From NCBI RefSeq assembly GCF_002259795.1, contig NZ_MWXA01000007.1, forward strand, positions 1 through 64,000: a stretch of DNA of 64,000 nt. Reading direction: 5' to 3'. Position 1 is the first letter of the stretch, and every line of letters starts with the position of its first letter. This DNA comes from Bifidobacterium aquikefiri. GTDB lineage: Bacteria; Actinomycetota; Actinomycetes; Actinomycetales; Bifidobacteriaceae. This document shows, one piece after another, positions 27,271 through 36,694 of the stretch. Under the pieces are notes generated by a model that searched no databases, had not been told where the DNA came from, and saw nothing but the letters and a program-made list of their open reading frames with translations. Both the position numbers and the translations under genes were made by a program.

Positions 27271-28167
27271 CTACTTTGCCCAGCCGCTCTCGCTCGGGCT
27301 GTTGATTTCTCCGGATTCATATCCGATATCGAATACGTCAGTGGTCGATTGCGCGTCCGGTTCCGGCACATCTTTGTGTGTGCGCAGCTCAGGAAGAGAT
27401 ATTGACGGGTCGAAGAGCGTGGCCGTTTCGAAGGCTCGCAACGGCTGCATCGTACGCAACTGGCGGCTGCTCGCGTTTGCTAGAGCCAGTGCGTCGCGCA
27501 GATAGGTTGCGTGCTGCTCGAACGGTCGGTTGTCTACGTCGAAGCCAAGAAATCTGAGATATTGGATGGCAAACACGGCGCAGGTGCGTGTGTTGCCTTC
27601 CCTGAACGGATGTATCTGCCATATGCCGCTGATGAACGAGAACACGCCATCGGCTGTCGCTTTGTCGCCCATATCCGCGTAAGCGTCGAGCTGTCTGCGT
27701 TCCTGTGCGAAATCGTAGTCAAGGGTTGCCTCGATGTTCCCATAATCCGAGTACGATACCGATGCGCCATTGAGAACCGGCTCGCTCTTGGTGATGTTCA
27801 CACTGCGCCATACGCCCACCCATTCCGCATTGAATACACCTTCGAACAGGCGCTTATGAATGCCCTGCAACGCTCCCGGTGATAGCGCAAATGTTCGTGT
27901 TTGCAACATCGCGCTGATGCGCTGGGCTACCAGGTCGGCCTCGCGGTGTGGTTCCTGACCGGGATTGTTCTGATGATATTCACGCAGTTGCTGCGATGCC
28001 TGTGCATATGAGATGCGTCCGTCGATGTGCTCCTGCGCCACTTCGACCGCATATCGTGATGGTGTCAAACCATCGGTCTGCTGGAGACCGAAGCCGACTT
28101 TCCAGCCATATTCACGTGATGCCTTATCGCCTTCACCACTGACGACTTGGTATTCATCATCCGTCAT
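27271..28167 (-). CDS. Fic-domain protein (probable AMP transferase toxin)
   Basis: A 298-residue protein. The Fic core motif HPFREGNTR lies at about residues 177-185, matching H-x-F-x-(D/E)-G-N-x-R, although the usual second Gly of GNGR is replaced by Thr. Fic enzymes transfer AMP or other phosphate-linked groups to target proteins. The N-terminal 60 residues form a helical region (GLTPSRYAVEVAQEHIDGRI) of the sort seen ahead of mobile-element Fic domains; I cannot see a clear inhibitory antitoxin motif in it. AGGGAG before the ATG supports the start. It lies between the MobC-like gene and the unknown membrane protein, in the tRNA-Ser-linked element. Confidence 0.88.
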   Translation of the reverse strand: MTDDEYQVVSGEGDKASREYGWKVGFGLQQTDGLTPSRYAVEVAQEHIDGRISYAQASQQLREYHQNNPGQEPHREADLVAQRISAMLQTRTFALSPGALQGIHKRLFEGVFNAEWVGVWRSVNITKSEPVLNGASVSYSDYGNIEATLDYDFAQERRQLDAYADMGDKATADGVFSFISGIWQIHPFREGNTRTCAVFAIQYLRFLGFDVDNRPFEQHATYLRDALALANASSRQLRTMQPLRAFETATLFDPSISLPELRTHKDVPEPDAQSTTDVFDIGYESGEINSPSESGWAK

Positions 28168-28270
28168 CTGCGCTCCCTTCGTATTCTCGAATGTCTTCGT
28201 TAGTCTGCCCGACAGTTCTCGATTCCGCTTATCCTATTGTCTCATTGTTCGGCGTTTTCGATTGGCTGCT

Positions 28271-28564
28271 TTAGCTTACGTGATCCAGTATTTGTTGCTG
28301 GCGGTCGAGGTGTTTTTCAATACGTTTGCCTGCTTGGTAGGCGCTGCTTTCGTCTTCGATGCTGGCGTTCATGTCGCGGTTGACGTTGTGCGCGATCTGG
28401 TTGACGTTGTGTCCTATGCGCCAGATTTCAGTGCGGATGCGTCGCAGTTCCACGACGGTTGGGGACTCATCTTCCACATCTTCTTCGTGAATCATTCCCG
28501 CTTCTCGACTTACCAGTTCGAGTATGAGACGCAACGTCTTGCATAGCGGAATAGGCGAACGCAT
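28271..28564 (-). CDS. MobC-like mobilization protein, probably shortened
   Basis: A 97-residue protein with VVELRRIRTEIWRIGHNVNQ followed by IAHNVN, matching the conserved core of MobC relaxosome accessory proteins. These help the relaxase open DNA at oriT. Intact MobC proteins are usually longer at the N-terminus, and no clear ribosome binding site precedes the ATG at 28564. A palindromic repeat (28602-28666) abuts this end, so the 5' part may be lost. Its usual partner, the relaxase, is found only as a distant remnant at 25252-25569, with the Fic and membrane genes in between. Confidence 0.65.
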   Translation of the reverse strand: MRSPIPLCKTLRLILELVSREAGMIHEEDVEDESPTVVELRRIRTEIWRIGHNVNQIAHNVNRDMNASIEDESSAYQAGKRIEKHLDRQQQILDHVS

Positions 28565-28570
28565 GGTGCT

Positions 28571-28680
28571 CAGGTTGTGCTTTTGCAGTCAGTTTTTCTC
28601 CAGGTTGTGTTGGAAAGTCGCTTCTCACTTGAGTTTGCTCGAAAAGCGACTTTCCAAGCACAACCTGCGCAGTATACGCA
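28571..28680. repeat. Palindromic repeat, copy 1 (near tRNA-Ser UGA)
   Basis: A 22-bp left arm at 28602-28623 (AGGTTGTGTTGGAAAGTCGC...) pairs with 28644-28666 (one extra base). The flanking 30 bases on the left also match those of the copy at 48010-48118, including CAG-TTG, CTTTTG and TCAGTTTT segments. Both copies lie on the 3' side of a tRNA-Ser gene. Confidence 0.6.
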
Positions 28681-28700
28681 ACATGCAGCAGATAACGACC

Positions 28701-28894
28701 GGACACACTTTCTGCCTATAACCCCGGCATCGCTGAGGTGAGATCTCTCGACTCCGCTACGCTCCGCTCGAGATGACGGGGAAAAATGCCGCTCGAGATG
28801 ACGGGGGGGGAATGCCGCTCGAAATGACGGGGACACACTTTTTTGCCTATAACCCCCGGGGTTGAGGGGCGAAGCTCGGATTGCCTATAACCCC
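28701..28894. repeat. Degenerate repeat block with TCGAGATGACGG units and TTGCCTATAACCCC units
   Basis: GGACACACTTTCTGCCTATA at 28701 recurs at 28831, and TTGCCTATAACCCC recurs at 28881. Between them lie one long arm of the family at 56937 (GAGATCTCTCGACTCCGCTA...) and further tandem units of the type CCGCTCGAGATGACGG. No coding sequence. Confidence 0.65.
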
Positions 28895-28909
28895 AAGCCG
28901 TGCCATAGG

Positions 28910-28944
28910 CATGGAAAAAGGGCTTTGAGACAAAGCTCAAAGCC
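28910..28944 (-). terminator. Terminator of tRNA-Ser(UGA)
   Basis: GGGCTTTGAG ... CTCAAAGCCC stem followed by TTTTTCC on the minus strand, directly downstream of the tRNA. It is part of the sequence duplicated at 24978-25034. Confidence 0.8.
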
Positions 28945-28948
28945 CCTG

Positions 28949-29031
28949 CGGACGGGGCGAGATTCGAACTCGCGGAACTTACGTTCAACGGTTTTCAAGA
29001 CCGTCTCTTTCGACCGCTCAGACACCCGTCC
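28949..29031 (-). tRNA. tRNA-Ser(UGA)
   Basis: The minus strand folds as a class II tRNA: acceptor GGACGGG (29025-29031) with CCCGTCC (28950-28956), anticodon stem ACGGT/ACCGT with loop CTTGAAA giving anticodon TGA, a long variable arm, and T-arm GAGTTCGAATCTC. CCA is not encoded. It lies about 130 bases downstream of serS, so the tRNA and its synthetase gene are adjacent on the same strand. Confidence 0.95.
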
Positions 29032-29160
29032 ATGTACTAGAAATAGGGCAACTCATATGCAGCCCTCTTCAAGCACGGGTTTCATGATAAACCTGACCAT
29101 GGATTTCTACAAATTCAAATTCCGATGATTCAGACTTCCCTGAAATCAAATTCCAGACGA

Positions 29161-30447
29161 CTACGCTTCCCATTTGGTCGGTTCGATGATCTCGCGACCA
29201 CCCATGTAGGCACGCATTGCTTCTGGTACAACGATGGAACCGTCCTCCTGCTGATGGTTTTCCATGATGGCAACGAGCCAACGAGTCGTCGCCAAGGTAC
29301 CGTTCAGCGTTGCTACTGCGCGAGTTCCACCGTCTTCAACGCGCTCACGAATGTTCAGACGACGGGCTTGATATTCCGTGCAGTTCGATGTCGAGGTAAG
29401 CTCGCGATAACGATCCTGTGTCGGAACCCAAGCCTCACAATCGAACTTGCGGGCAGCGGAAGAACCCAAATCGCCGGCGGCAGTATCGATGATGCGGTAC
29501 GGAACCTCGACCTTGCCGAGCATTTCCTGCTCCATGCCGAGCAGCTGCTGATGCTGGTCGCGCGAATCCTCCTGCTTGCAATACACAAACATCTCAACCT
29601 TGTTGAACTGGTGCACGCGAATAATGCCGCTCGTATCCTTCCCAGCGGCACCAGCCTCACGGCGATAGCAGCTTGACCAACCGCAGTAGCGTAGAGGCCC
29701 CTGCTCCAGGTCAAGAATTTCATTCTCGTGCATTCCTGCGAGCGCCACCTCGGATGTTCCAACCAAATACTGGTCATCGGGTTCGCGCAGACGATAGATT
29801 TCGTCGGCATGGGAGTTCAGGAATCCGGTTCCTGCCATGACTTCCGGGCGCACCAGCGTTGGCGTGATCGTAGGGATGAATCCGTGCTCTTCTGCCTGAT
29901 CAACCGCCATGGTGAGCATCGCGATTTCCATACGTGCGATTGCCCCACGCAGGAAGTAGAAGCGTGAACCGGAAACCTTGACGCCACGGCGCATATCGAT
30001 GCCAGCCACACCAACGCCCAACTCAAGGTGGTCCTTTGGCTTGAAGCCCTTGGCCTCGAATTCTGGCAGCGTTCCAACCTTTTTCACGACAACATAATCG
30101 TCTTCGCCACCCTCTGGTGCCTCAGGCTCCACGACATTGCTCAGCTTCCACATCGCAGTGGTGTACGTTTCCGTGGCAGCATCGGCCTGAGCCTTGTATG
30201 TGCCTACCGTCGCTGCAAGCTCCTTGGTCTGCGCAATCAGCTGTGCTCGTTCTTCAGGGGCAGCGGAAGCGACTTTTCTACCCATTTCCTTCTGCTCAGC
30301 ACGAGAGGTTTCAAAAGATCGCAGCGCTTCTCTACGCTCGGAATCCGACTTCAGAACTTCATCAACAAGTTCGACAGACTCCCCTCTTTTTCGTTGTGAA
30401 TCTTTGACAATATCGGCATGATCGCGAATAAATTGGATATCAAGCAT
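29161..30447 (-). CDS. serS: Seryl-tRNA synthetase
   Basis: About 428 residues from the start at [10 protein letters not shown] (30447), the conserved beginning of the family. The N-terminal 100 residues form the coiled-coil arm that grips the long variable arm of tRNA-Ser. The class II catalytic core includes motif 2 in [22 protein letters not shown] and motif 3 near [16 protein letters not shown]. It charges tRNA-Ser with serine in the cytoplasm. The next feature downstream is tRNA-Ser(UGA) itself. Confidence 0.97.
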   Translation of the reverse strand: MLDIQFIRDHADIVKDSQRKRGESVELVDEVLKSDSERREALRSFETSRAEQKEMGRKVASAAPEERAQLIAQTKELAATVGTYKAQADAATETYTTAMWKLSNVVEPEAPEGGEDDYVVVKKVGTLPEFEAKGFKPKDHLELGVGVAGIDMRRGVKVSGSRFYFLRGAIARMEIAMLTMAVDQAEEHGFIPTITPTLVRPEVMAGTGFLNSHADEIYRLREPDDQYLVGTSEVALAGMHENEILDLEQGPLRYCGWSSCYRREAGAAGKDTSGIIRVHQFNKVEMFVYCKQEDSRDQHQQLLGMEQEMLGKVEVPYRIIDTAAGDLGSSAARKFDCEAWVPTQDRYRELTSTSNCTEYQARRLNIRERVEDGGTRAVATLNGTLATTRWLVAIMENHQQEDGSIVVPEAMRAYMGGREIIEPTKWEA

Positions 30448-30578
30448 AAGGCAAAGCCTAATGCCGGATTGAGACACTCTGTGACCATCGCATCGCCATC
30501 ATTGATACTACGTGCAGGATTCGTTGAGTTATTGCCGCGGCTGGAACATTTTGCACATGAGTATTGCACAATTACGGT

Positions 30579-31673
30579 ATGCCCATTTCAGCGATAATCG
30601 TGCTCTCATCACTTGCGGGGCTCGTGCTCATTCTTGCAGTGACCATTGTTTCCATACGCATGTATCGCAGGCATTCCTTTCTTCATCGTCTCTTCAAACG
30701 TGGCAACGATCACGTTCACTATGCGTTCATCATCAACCCATCGAAGCCAAACGCCAAGCGGCTCAAAGGGCGAATTCGTAAGTACTGTGCAGAAAAAGGG
30801 CTGAAGGACATCACCTTCATCAACACCGAGCTCGATAAGGATGGAAGAGCGTGCGCATTGCAGGCGCTTGACGATGGTGCCGATGTCATCGTTGCCGTTG
30901 GCGGCGATGGAACGGTTCGCACCGTTGCGAGTGCCCTTGCGGGTACCTGCCATGCGATGGGCATCATTCCGATAGGAACAGGCAACCTCTTCGCCAGGAA
31001 TTTGGGCATTCCCATCGATGACATTGATTCCGCTCTCGCAGTCGCAACTTCGCATGGCTCGCGTTTCGTGGATGTCGGTCGGTTGGAAATGCTGGATTCT
31101 GAAGAGGACAACGATGCTCACGCATTTCTTATCATCGCCGGCACCGGCTTCGATGCGCTGATGATTGACAATACCGATCCAACTTTGAAGAAGAACATCA
31201 GCTGGCTTGCATATTTTGTCAGCGGAGCGCAGCATCTCTTTGCAAAGAAATATACCGGCACTGTCACCATTACTGGGGCCGACGGTCAGACGCGCACCCA
31301 GGAGTCAATTGTCTTTCGCACGCTGATGGCTGGTAACTGCGGGCAGATTCCTGGTCTTTCACTGATGCCCGAGGCTTCTTGGAACGATGGTCTGCTTGAC
31401 TTCGAAATCATTGATACATCTGGTGGCATCATTGGATGGGCGAACCTGTTTGGCGATGTGCTTCACCAGACCATAACGCACAAGGCTGAACAAAGTCCTC
31501 TCTCCACGAATTCTAAGGTCGAGCAGTTGCAGGGATTAAGCGCTGAAATCACTCTTGACAAGGCTGCTCCCGTGCAGGTTGATGGCGATGTCCTAGGTGA
31601 GACCAGCCATATTCGCTTCTCCGTTGAACAAGAAGCTCTTTGCGTGCGCGTACCTGACTTCCCTCAGGAATAG
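30579..31673 (+). CDS. Diacylglycerol kinase-family lipid kinase
   Basis: About 364 residues from the ATG at 30579 (an in-frame TTG lies at 30564). A single N-terminal membrane segment (residues about 5-25) is followed by a DAGK catalytic domain: FIINPSKPNAKR, the nucleotide loop AVGGDGTVRTVASALAG and IPIGTGNLFARNLGIP, and a C-terminal beta-sandwich with VQVDGDVLGE. These enzymes phosphorylate lipids or sphingoid-like alcohols at the membrane. The membrane anchor at the N-terminus is an addition to the basic fold but occurs in actinobacteria. Exact substrate unknown. Confidence 0.9.
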   Translation: MPISAIIVLSSLAGLVLILAVTIVSIRMYRRHSFLHRLFKRGNDHVHYAFIINPSKPNAKRLKGRIRKYCAEKGLKDITFINTELDKDGRACALQALDDGADVIVAVGGDGTVRTVASALAGTCHAMGIIPIGTGNLFARNLGIPIDDIDSALAVATSHGSRFVDVGRLEMLDSEEDNDAHAFLIIAGTGFDALMIDNTDPTLKKNISWLAYFVSGAQHLFAKKYTGTVTITGADGQTRTQESIVFRTLMAGNCGQIPGLSLMPEASWNDGLLDFEIIDTSGGIIGWANLFGDVLHQTITHKAEQSPLSTNSKVEQLQGLSAEITLDKAAPVQVDGDVLGETSHIRFSVEQEALCVRVPDFPQE

Positions 31674-31764
31674 GCAGTGAGTCCCCTTTGTCGTTGCGTA
31701 TATGCTGAGACGCTCAACAACACGGTCTTTTCCAGACATCCTCAGAGCGTGGCAGTATGGGTAT

Positions 31765-33441
31765 ATGGTTGCAAAAAATGCGGGCTTACCCGCCACAGAA
31801 AAGGATCTGATTGACGTCGATTACGTCATCGGACAATACTATGATTCCATTCCCGATCCTGATGTAGCCGAACAGCGTGTTATCTTCGGCACTTCCGGGC
31901 ATCGAGGCTCGAGTCTCAAGACCTCGTTCAACGAAGCACACATCGTTGCCATAACACAGGCAATTGCAGAGCATCGCAAGGCCGCCAACATTACCGGTCC
32001 TTTATATATTGGCCGCGATACCCACGCCCTGAGCCACCCAGCCTGGAAAACCGCGATCGAGGTTCTTGTCGCGAACGGTGTACGCGTGCGCATCGATGCG
32101 AATGATGATTTCACTCCAACACCAACCGTTTCGCAGGCCATTCTTACACATAACCGTGCGGCTGATGGCACACAGCGCTTCACAGGCGACGACCTTGCGG
32201 ATGGCATTGTGGTCACACCTTCGCACAACCCTCCAACTGATGGTGGTTTCAAGTATGATCCGCCAACAGGCGGCCCTGCTCCCGCGGAAACCACGAATGC
32301 GATTGCAGCCCGTGCCAACGAGCTGCTGGGATCATTCAAATCCATCAAGCGCGTACCTTTCGAACAAGCGCTGAAGTCAGAGCTGGTTGAGCGCTTCGAT
32401 TACCGCGAGCACTATGTTGCTGATTTGGGCAACGTGATCGACTTTGATGTGATTCGTTCTTCTGGCGTGCGCCTCGGAATAGATCCTTTGGGTGGTGCAA
32501 GCGTTCATTACTGGCCGCTGATCAATGAAAAATATGGTCTTGACATCGGTGTCATCAACCCGGATACCGACCCAACCTGGCGTTTCATGACCATCGATCA
32601 CGATGGCAAGATTCGTATTGATCCAAGCTCCCCATATGCAATGAAGGGCTTGGTCGACCGGCTGAATAACGGTGCATGGGATAAATACGACCTGGTTGGC
32701 GGAACAGATCCAGACGCGGATCGTCACGGTATTGTGTGCCCAGGCTGGGGTGTGATGAATCCTAACCATTACATCGCTGTATGCGTTGAATACCTGTTCT
32801 CGGGCAATCGTCCAGGATGGCCAGATCATGCAGGAATCGGGAAAACGCTCGTGTCGAGTTCGCTGATTGACCGCGTTGCCGAGTCCATCGGTGCCAAGCT
32901 GGTTGAGGTCCCAGTCGGTTTCAAGTGGTTCGTTGACCCGTTGTTCTCCGGCGAGGTTGCTTTCGGTGGCGAGGAAAGCTCTGGCATGAGCTTCCTACGC
33001 CGTGATGGTCGTGTGTGGACGACCGACAAGGACGGTCTGATTCCGGACCTTCTGGCTGCAGAAATCACTGCAAAGACTGGCAAGAATCCTGCGGAATTGC
33101 ACAAGGATCAGGTCTCTCGCTTTGGTGAGAGCTGGTACAGCCGTGTCGATACGCCAACGACTCTTGCGCAGAAGCAAAAGTTTGCTCAGCTGAGTGGTGA
33201 GGATGTTGAGACTTCCAAGCTTGCAGGCGAAGACATCACTGCCAAGCTCACCGAGGCTCCGGGTAACCACGCCAAGATCGGTGGTTTGAAAGTCACGACC
33301 AAGGACAATTGGTTCGCAGCACGACCATCGGGCACGGAGAACATCTATAAGGTCTATGCGGAGTCCTTCGTTTCGCCTTCTGCGCTCGATACCGTGCTTG
33401 ACGAAGCAAAGGAAGTCGTAGATAAGGCACTCGGAGAGTAA
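31765..33441 (+). CDS. pgm: Phosphoglucomutase (alpha-D-glucose phosphate specific)
   Basis: 558 residues from the ATG at 31765, starting [20 protein letters not shown] as in other bifidobacterial enzymes; the frame is open 63 bases further up but without support. The active-site serine lies in [11 protein letters not shown]. Earlier [10 protein letters not shown], the metal-binding loop [10 protein letters not shown], the sugar loop [10 protein letters not shown] and the phosphate loop [10 protein letters not shown] are all intact. It interconverts glucose-1-phosphate and glucose-6-phosphate, linking glycogen and maltodextrin use to central metabolism. A strong terminator follows. Confidence 0.96.
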   Translation: MVAKNAGLPATEKDLIDVDYVIGQYYDSIPDPDVAEQRVIFGTSGHRGSSLKTSFNEAHIVAITQAIAEHRKAANITGPLYIGRDTHALSHPAWKTAIEVLVANGVRVRIDANDDFTPTPTVSQAILTHNRAADGTQRFTGDDLADGIVVTPSHNPPTDGGFKYDPPTGGPAPAETTNAIAARANELLGSFKSIKRVPFEQALKSELVERFDYREHYVADLGNVIDFDVIRSSGVRLGIDPLGGASVHYWPLINEKYGLDIGVINPDTDPTWRFMTIDHDGKIRIDPSSPYAMKGLVDRLNNGAWDKYDLVGGTDPDADRHGIVCPGWGVMNPNHYIAVCVEYLFSGNRPGWPDHAGIGKTLVSSSLIDRVAESIGAKLVEVPVGFKWFVDPLFSGEVAFGGEESSGMSFLRRDGRVWTTDKDGLIPDLLAAEITAKTGKNPAELHKDQVSRFGESWYSRVDTPTTLAQKQKFAQLSGEDVETSKLAGEDITAKLTEAPGNHAKIGGLKVTTKDNWFAARPSGTENIYKVYAESFVSPSALDTVLDEAKEVVDKALGE

Positions 33442-33460
33442 TTTCTTCCATTCGCTGTTC

Positions 33461-33508
33461 AAATCGTCCTCGAATTGACGGAATTCAATCAATTCGAGGA
33501 CGATTTTT
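33461..33508 (+). terminator. Terminator of pgm
   Basis: A perfect 17-bp stem (33461-33477 with 33490-33506) with a 12-base loop, ending in a short T-run, 20 bases after the pgm stop. The symmetric arms could also work on the other strand. Confidence 0.85.
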
Positions 33509-33516
33509 ACGAATCT

Positions 33517-33624
33517 AATTATTTTGTTGCCTATGGTTCTGTACTCTGGTTTGAAAACGTTGAAATGGCGTAGCGAATTTCGCTTGATACTCGGCATATT
33601 CTCAAAATAGGCAACAAAATAATT
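33517..33624. repeat. 108-bp interspersed element with inverted ends, copy 1
   Basis: Ends AATTATTTTGTTGCC and GGCAACAAAATAATT are perfect inverted repeats. Its reverse complement matches copy 5 (51839-51946) through the interior, including CGCTACGCCATTTCAACG. See copies at 41505, 47801, 50812 and 51839. No open reading frame, so if mobile it would need a transposase from elsewhere. Confidence 0.8.
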
Positions 33625-33692
33625 TGTAATGCGAAAAATGGTCAGTTTTTAAAGACTCGGACGCTATCTCGCACTTTCTGTATTCTAGAATC

Positions 33693-34730
33693 ATGACTTA
33701 TTCGATAGAAACCGAACAAACTCTCACAGTCTCCACCGACGGATCGGCATTGGGAAATCCGAAAGCTGAGCCGACAGGTGGAAAACCCAGCGGGCTTTCC
33801 ACAGGCGAAGTGAGCGCCCCTCACAGGGCGCGAAGGGCCCATTCGGAGTCCCCAATGACAGTCTCCACCGACGGATCGGCATTGGGAAATCCGAATGGGC
33901 CTATGGGCTGGGGCTGGGTCGATCATTATGGTTCAGGATGTGATGCTGGAGGCGCCTCGAACGGCACCAATCAGATTGGCGAACTTTGCGCTGTACTCCA
34001 GGCACTACGCGCCCATCCCTCCGACGTGTCGCTGGTCATCGAGAGCGATTCGAAATATGCGATTCAATGCTCAACCGTCTGGCTCAAGGGATGGAAGCGC
34101 AATGGCTGGAAGAACAGCAAGAAGCAACCAGTAAAGAACGTTGAAATAATCAAGGCCATAGATCGTGAGATTGCATCGAGAGAAGCCCCCGTCAAGTTCG
34201 TATGGGTCAAGGGACATGCCGGAAATGAATTCAACGAGAAGGTCGACATTCTTGCTCACGGCTATGCAACAGCAGTCGGAAATGGCAGAAAATCAGGATA
34301 TCTTCCCATCGAAGGTTGGCAGTCCCTTCTCGCATCGCCCTATGCCGCAGGTGTCTCGGTTCCCGCTGATGTCAGAGCACAGCTTTCAGCTTCTTCGCAT
34401 GCGCGAAACGAAACCTCCTTCCTCTCTGATCGATCTTCTGCAGCACGTCCACAATCACTTGTGCACACGCATGAAAAGCCCAAGGAACCCGCACAAGATG
34501 TCTTGGACTTTGCTCTCCCTGAGGAACAGACAAGTCGATCCCAACTCGCTGTTTCCGGCGCTATTCGCATCACTCCTCCACCGTCATCGAGTTCGACACA
34601 CCCAGATCATGTCATGCATGTCACGGGTACCGTTTCCATCGATGTTGCCGTCGATAGCGAGGGCAATGCAATATTGCGCAATGCACCCTTGCAGATCGAT
34701 CGTGTGGAAAGACTCAGCAATAACAACTAA
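33693..34730 (+). CDS. Ribonuclease HI with internal duplication and C-terminal extension
   Basis: 345 residues. The RNase H fold spans about residues 54-195, with the acidic active-site residues in VSTDGSALGNP, GELCAVLQAL, VIESDSKYA and EKVDIL, and HAGN near the end. It removes RNA from RNA-DNA hybrids. Oddly, the first motif occurs twice: TVSTDGSALGNP at residues about 12-23 and again at about 56-67, from a 38-bp perfect direct repeat (33726-33763 and 33858-33895) 132 bp apart, in frame. The 33-residue spacer looks like translated hairpin sequence. The C-terminal 150 residues are a Ser-rich extension of unknown role. The original start may be the ATG at 33855 (MTVSTDGSALG). Confidence 0.85.
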   Translation: MTYSIETEQTLTVSTDGSALGNPKAEPTGGKPSGLSTGEVSAPHRARRAHSESPMTVSTDGSALGNPNGPMGWGWVDHYGSGCDAGGASNGTNQIGELCAVLQALRAHPSDVSLVIESDSKYAIQCSTVWLKGWKRNGWKNSKKQPVKNVEIIKAIDREIASREAPVKFVWVKGHAGNEFNEKVDILAHGYATAVGNGRKSGYLPIEGWQSLLASPYAAGVSVPADVRAQLSASSHARNETSFLSDRSSAARPQSLVHTHEKPKEPAQDVLDFALPEEQTSRSQLAVSGAIRITPPPSSSSTHPDHVMHVTGTVSIDVAVDSEGNAILRNAPLQIDRVERLSNNN

Positions 34731-34831
34731 TCGTATGATTTCGGGCATGCGGGCCACTACTATGGAGAATTGTGCTCTTCATTAAGAATTGAGCCCACAC
34801 GGTATGAAACATGGTATGGAAAGAGGCACCT

Positions 34832-35530
34832 ATGGATAAGTCTGAACAGGACGCGTTGAAGAAGGCAGCCGGCATTGAAGCCGCAAAACTGGTTGACAAC
34901 GATATGATTGCGGGACTGGGTACTGGCTCGACGGTGAAGTTCTTCGTTGATGAGCTGGGCAGACGAGTCCAGGAGGAAGGTCTGCACTTCACCGGAGTCA
35001 CCACGTCCAATCGCACCAAGGCGCAGGCTGAATCATTTGGTATCAAGATCGTCGACATCGATGATGTATCCCATATCGATATCACCGTTGATGGCGCCGA
35101 CGAAGTTGACCAGAACTTCAACGGAATCAAAGGCGGCGGTGCTGCACTGCTGTGGGAGAAGATTGTTGCAACCAACTCAGACAGGATCGTCTGGATCGTT
35201 GATGAATCCAAGGTCGTTGACACGATTGGTCGCTTCCCACTGCCCGTAGAAGTCATCCCATTCGGCGTGCAGCATGTGATCACTCGCTTCAAAAATCGTG
35301 GATATGACCCGACACTCAGGGTTGATGCCGAAGGAACTCCAATTCACACCGATGAGAAGAACTTCATCGTGGACCTTCATATGAACCGCATCGATCATCC
35401 GCAGGATTTGGCCGAAGATCTGATTACCACCGTTGGTGTTGTCGAGCATGGTCTATTTCTCAACATGGTCAACACAGTGATTGTCGGAGATCCTCGCGGT
35501 CCACGCGTCTTGACGAATTCAAATAAGTAG
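34832..35530 (+). CDS. rpiA: Ribose-5-phosphate isomerase A
   Basis: About 232 residues from the ATG at 34832, preceded by AAAGAGG. Family motifs are GLGTGSTVKFF (substrate loop), TTSNRTKAQAESFGI, DITVDGADEVD (with the active-site Asp) and KGGGAALLWEK. It interconverts ribose-5-phosphate and ribulose-5-phosphate in the pentose phosphate pathway. Confidence 0.95.
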   Translation: MDKSEQDALKKAAGIEAAKLVDNDMIAGLGTGSTVKFFVDELGRRVQEEGLHFTGVTTSNRTKAQAESFGIKIVDIDDVSHIDITVDGADEVDQNFNGIKGGGAALLWEKIVATNSDRIVWIVDESKVVDTIGRFPLPVEVIPFGVQHVITRFKNRGYDPTLRVDAEGTPIHTDEKNFIVDLHMNRIDHPQDLAEDLITTVGVVEHGLFLNMVNTVIVGDPRGPRVLTNSNK

Positions 35531-35573
35531 CCATGTTCCGGCAGCCTGCCTCCATCAGAAAGCATTGAGTCCA

Positions 35574-35609
35574 GAATAAAAAAATCCCCGGCTTAACAGT
35601 CGGGGAATA
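35574..35609 (-). terminator. Terminator of the bS22 gene
   Basis: Minus-strand hairpin TCCCCG / CGGGGA with a 10-base loop followed by a run of T residues (35575-35584 region), 10 bases after the bS22 stop. Confidence 0.8.
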
Positions 35610-35618
35610 TTATAAAAG

Positions 35619-35708
35619 CTACTTGCGCTGGTGGCGAGTCTTACGCAGCATTTTACGATGCTTCTTCTTACTCATCCGCTTGCGGCGCTTCTTGATGACA
35701 GAACCCAT
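35619..35708 (-). CDS. 30S ribosomal protein bS22 (AURKAIP1/COX24-like), 29 residues
   Basis: From the ATG at 35708 the minus strand encodes MGSVIKKRRKRMSKKKHRKM then LRKTRHQRK and TAG. This highly basic mini-protein is the actinobacterial small-subunit protein bS22, with the typical KKRRKRM-KKKHRK pattern. GGAGG lies 5 bases before the ATG and a terminator follows. Its position between rpiA and radA is similar to other actinobacteria only in being a lone transcription unit. Confidence 0.92.
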   Translation of the reverse strand: MGSVIKKRRKRMSKKKHRKMLRKTRHQRK

Positions 35709-35985
35709 CCGAGCCTCCGTTCCTTACTTGAAAGATTGCAACTCGCCCTATACTACACTGCTTCAACGACGATTATCGAGGTTTTTCCAAGCCAGACACT
35801 CCCGATCCTCTTCACAACGAATTGATGGCATGTGCAGAGTGTGAGAATTGCAATCATGTAGCCAACCATCGAAGAACACAGGCACCGGTAAGAATCGGTA
35901 AAATCGGGCACATCCGTTGTTATGGCTAACAGTTACGGCTTGCTGTTATAACCCATAATTGAGTTACAGTTGAGTTTCAGCTGAC

Positions 35986-36615
35986 TTATAACGGGAACTT
36001 CTGATAGAAGTTCTTGACGGCTTCCTTCTCGCCATGAGCCTGAATCAGAACCGTGCTGTTCTGCCACAAAGCTGTAGCATCTTTCTCATTCGAGGTATCG
36101 GTTTTGACGACATACGCTCCGGTAGCCGAACCAGAAACCTTCACATTTCCCGATGCAATCTCGCTACCCGTGAGTGTTGCCGCGACAGTATCATATTGCT
36201 GCTTGGCCTCATCTGATGTCGCCCATTGCGCGACGGTGAGGGTGATGTCCTCGGTCGTGTCACCTGTCGAATACACCACCGTATATTCCTCGATTGGCGA
36301 TGATGAGCTCCACGTCGTTGCCGAGGCTGCCTGAGTTCGTGCATAGTTGCGAACCGAATCCGGCATGGTCTTCAACAGGGTCGTTGCATCTGACGGCAAT
36401 GCAGAAGGTGAAATTGTCGGAGCTGTGGGAGTTGCTGAAGCGCTGGTGCTCTGCGATGACGAGGCACTCTGTGTGGCTGTGACATCATTGGTGCTGCGAA
36501 TCGCCCAACGTGGCCAGACAAATGCGCTGACAAGAACGATGACAATTATTGCTGCGATAGCCCACAGAACCGTGAACAGCATGCGACGGGATTTTGCTGA
36601 TTGATATTGCGCCAT
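35986..36615 (-). CDS. Membrane-anchored extracellular protein of unknown function
   Basis: A 209-residue protein with a basic N-terminus, one membrane segment at residues about 13-34 (no cleavage motif), a Ser/Thr/Ala-rich linker at 42-75, and an outer domain of about 130 residues. The outer part has a pattern seen in small bifidobacterial secreted proteins: YTVVYSTGDTTEDITLTVAQ, WATSDEAKQQYD and GAYVVKT. I cannot name a family. It faces away from radA and is preceded by its own promoter space. Confidence 0.7.
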   Translation of the reverse strand: MAQYQSAKSRRMLFTVLWAIAAIIVIVLVSAFVWPRWAIRSTNDVTATQSASSSQSTSASATPTAPTISPSALPSDATTLLKTMPDSVRNYARTQAASATTWSSSSPIEEYTVVYSTGDTTEDITLTVAQWATSDEAKQQYDTVAATLTGSEIASGNVKVSGSATGAYVVKTDTSNEKDATALWQNSTVLIQAHGEKEAVKNFYQKFPL

Positions 36616-36694
36616 GAAGCCGATTCTCTCACAGCCAGACGACTCAGAGCTGAAAATCAGCTGAATTGTCCGTCAAGTTTTATAGCGTTTCGGT

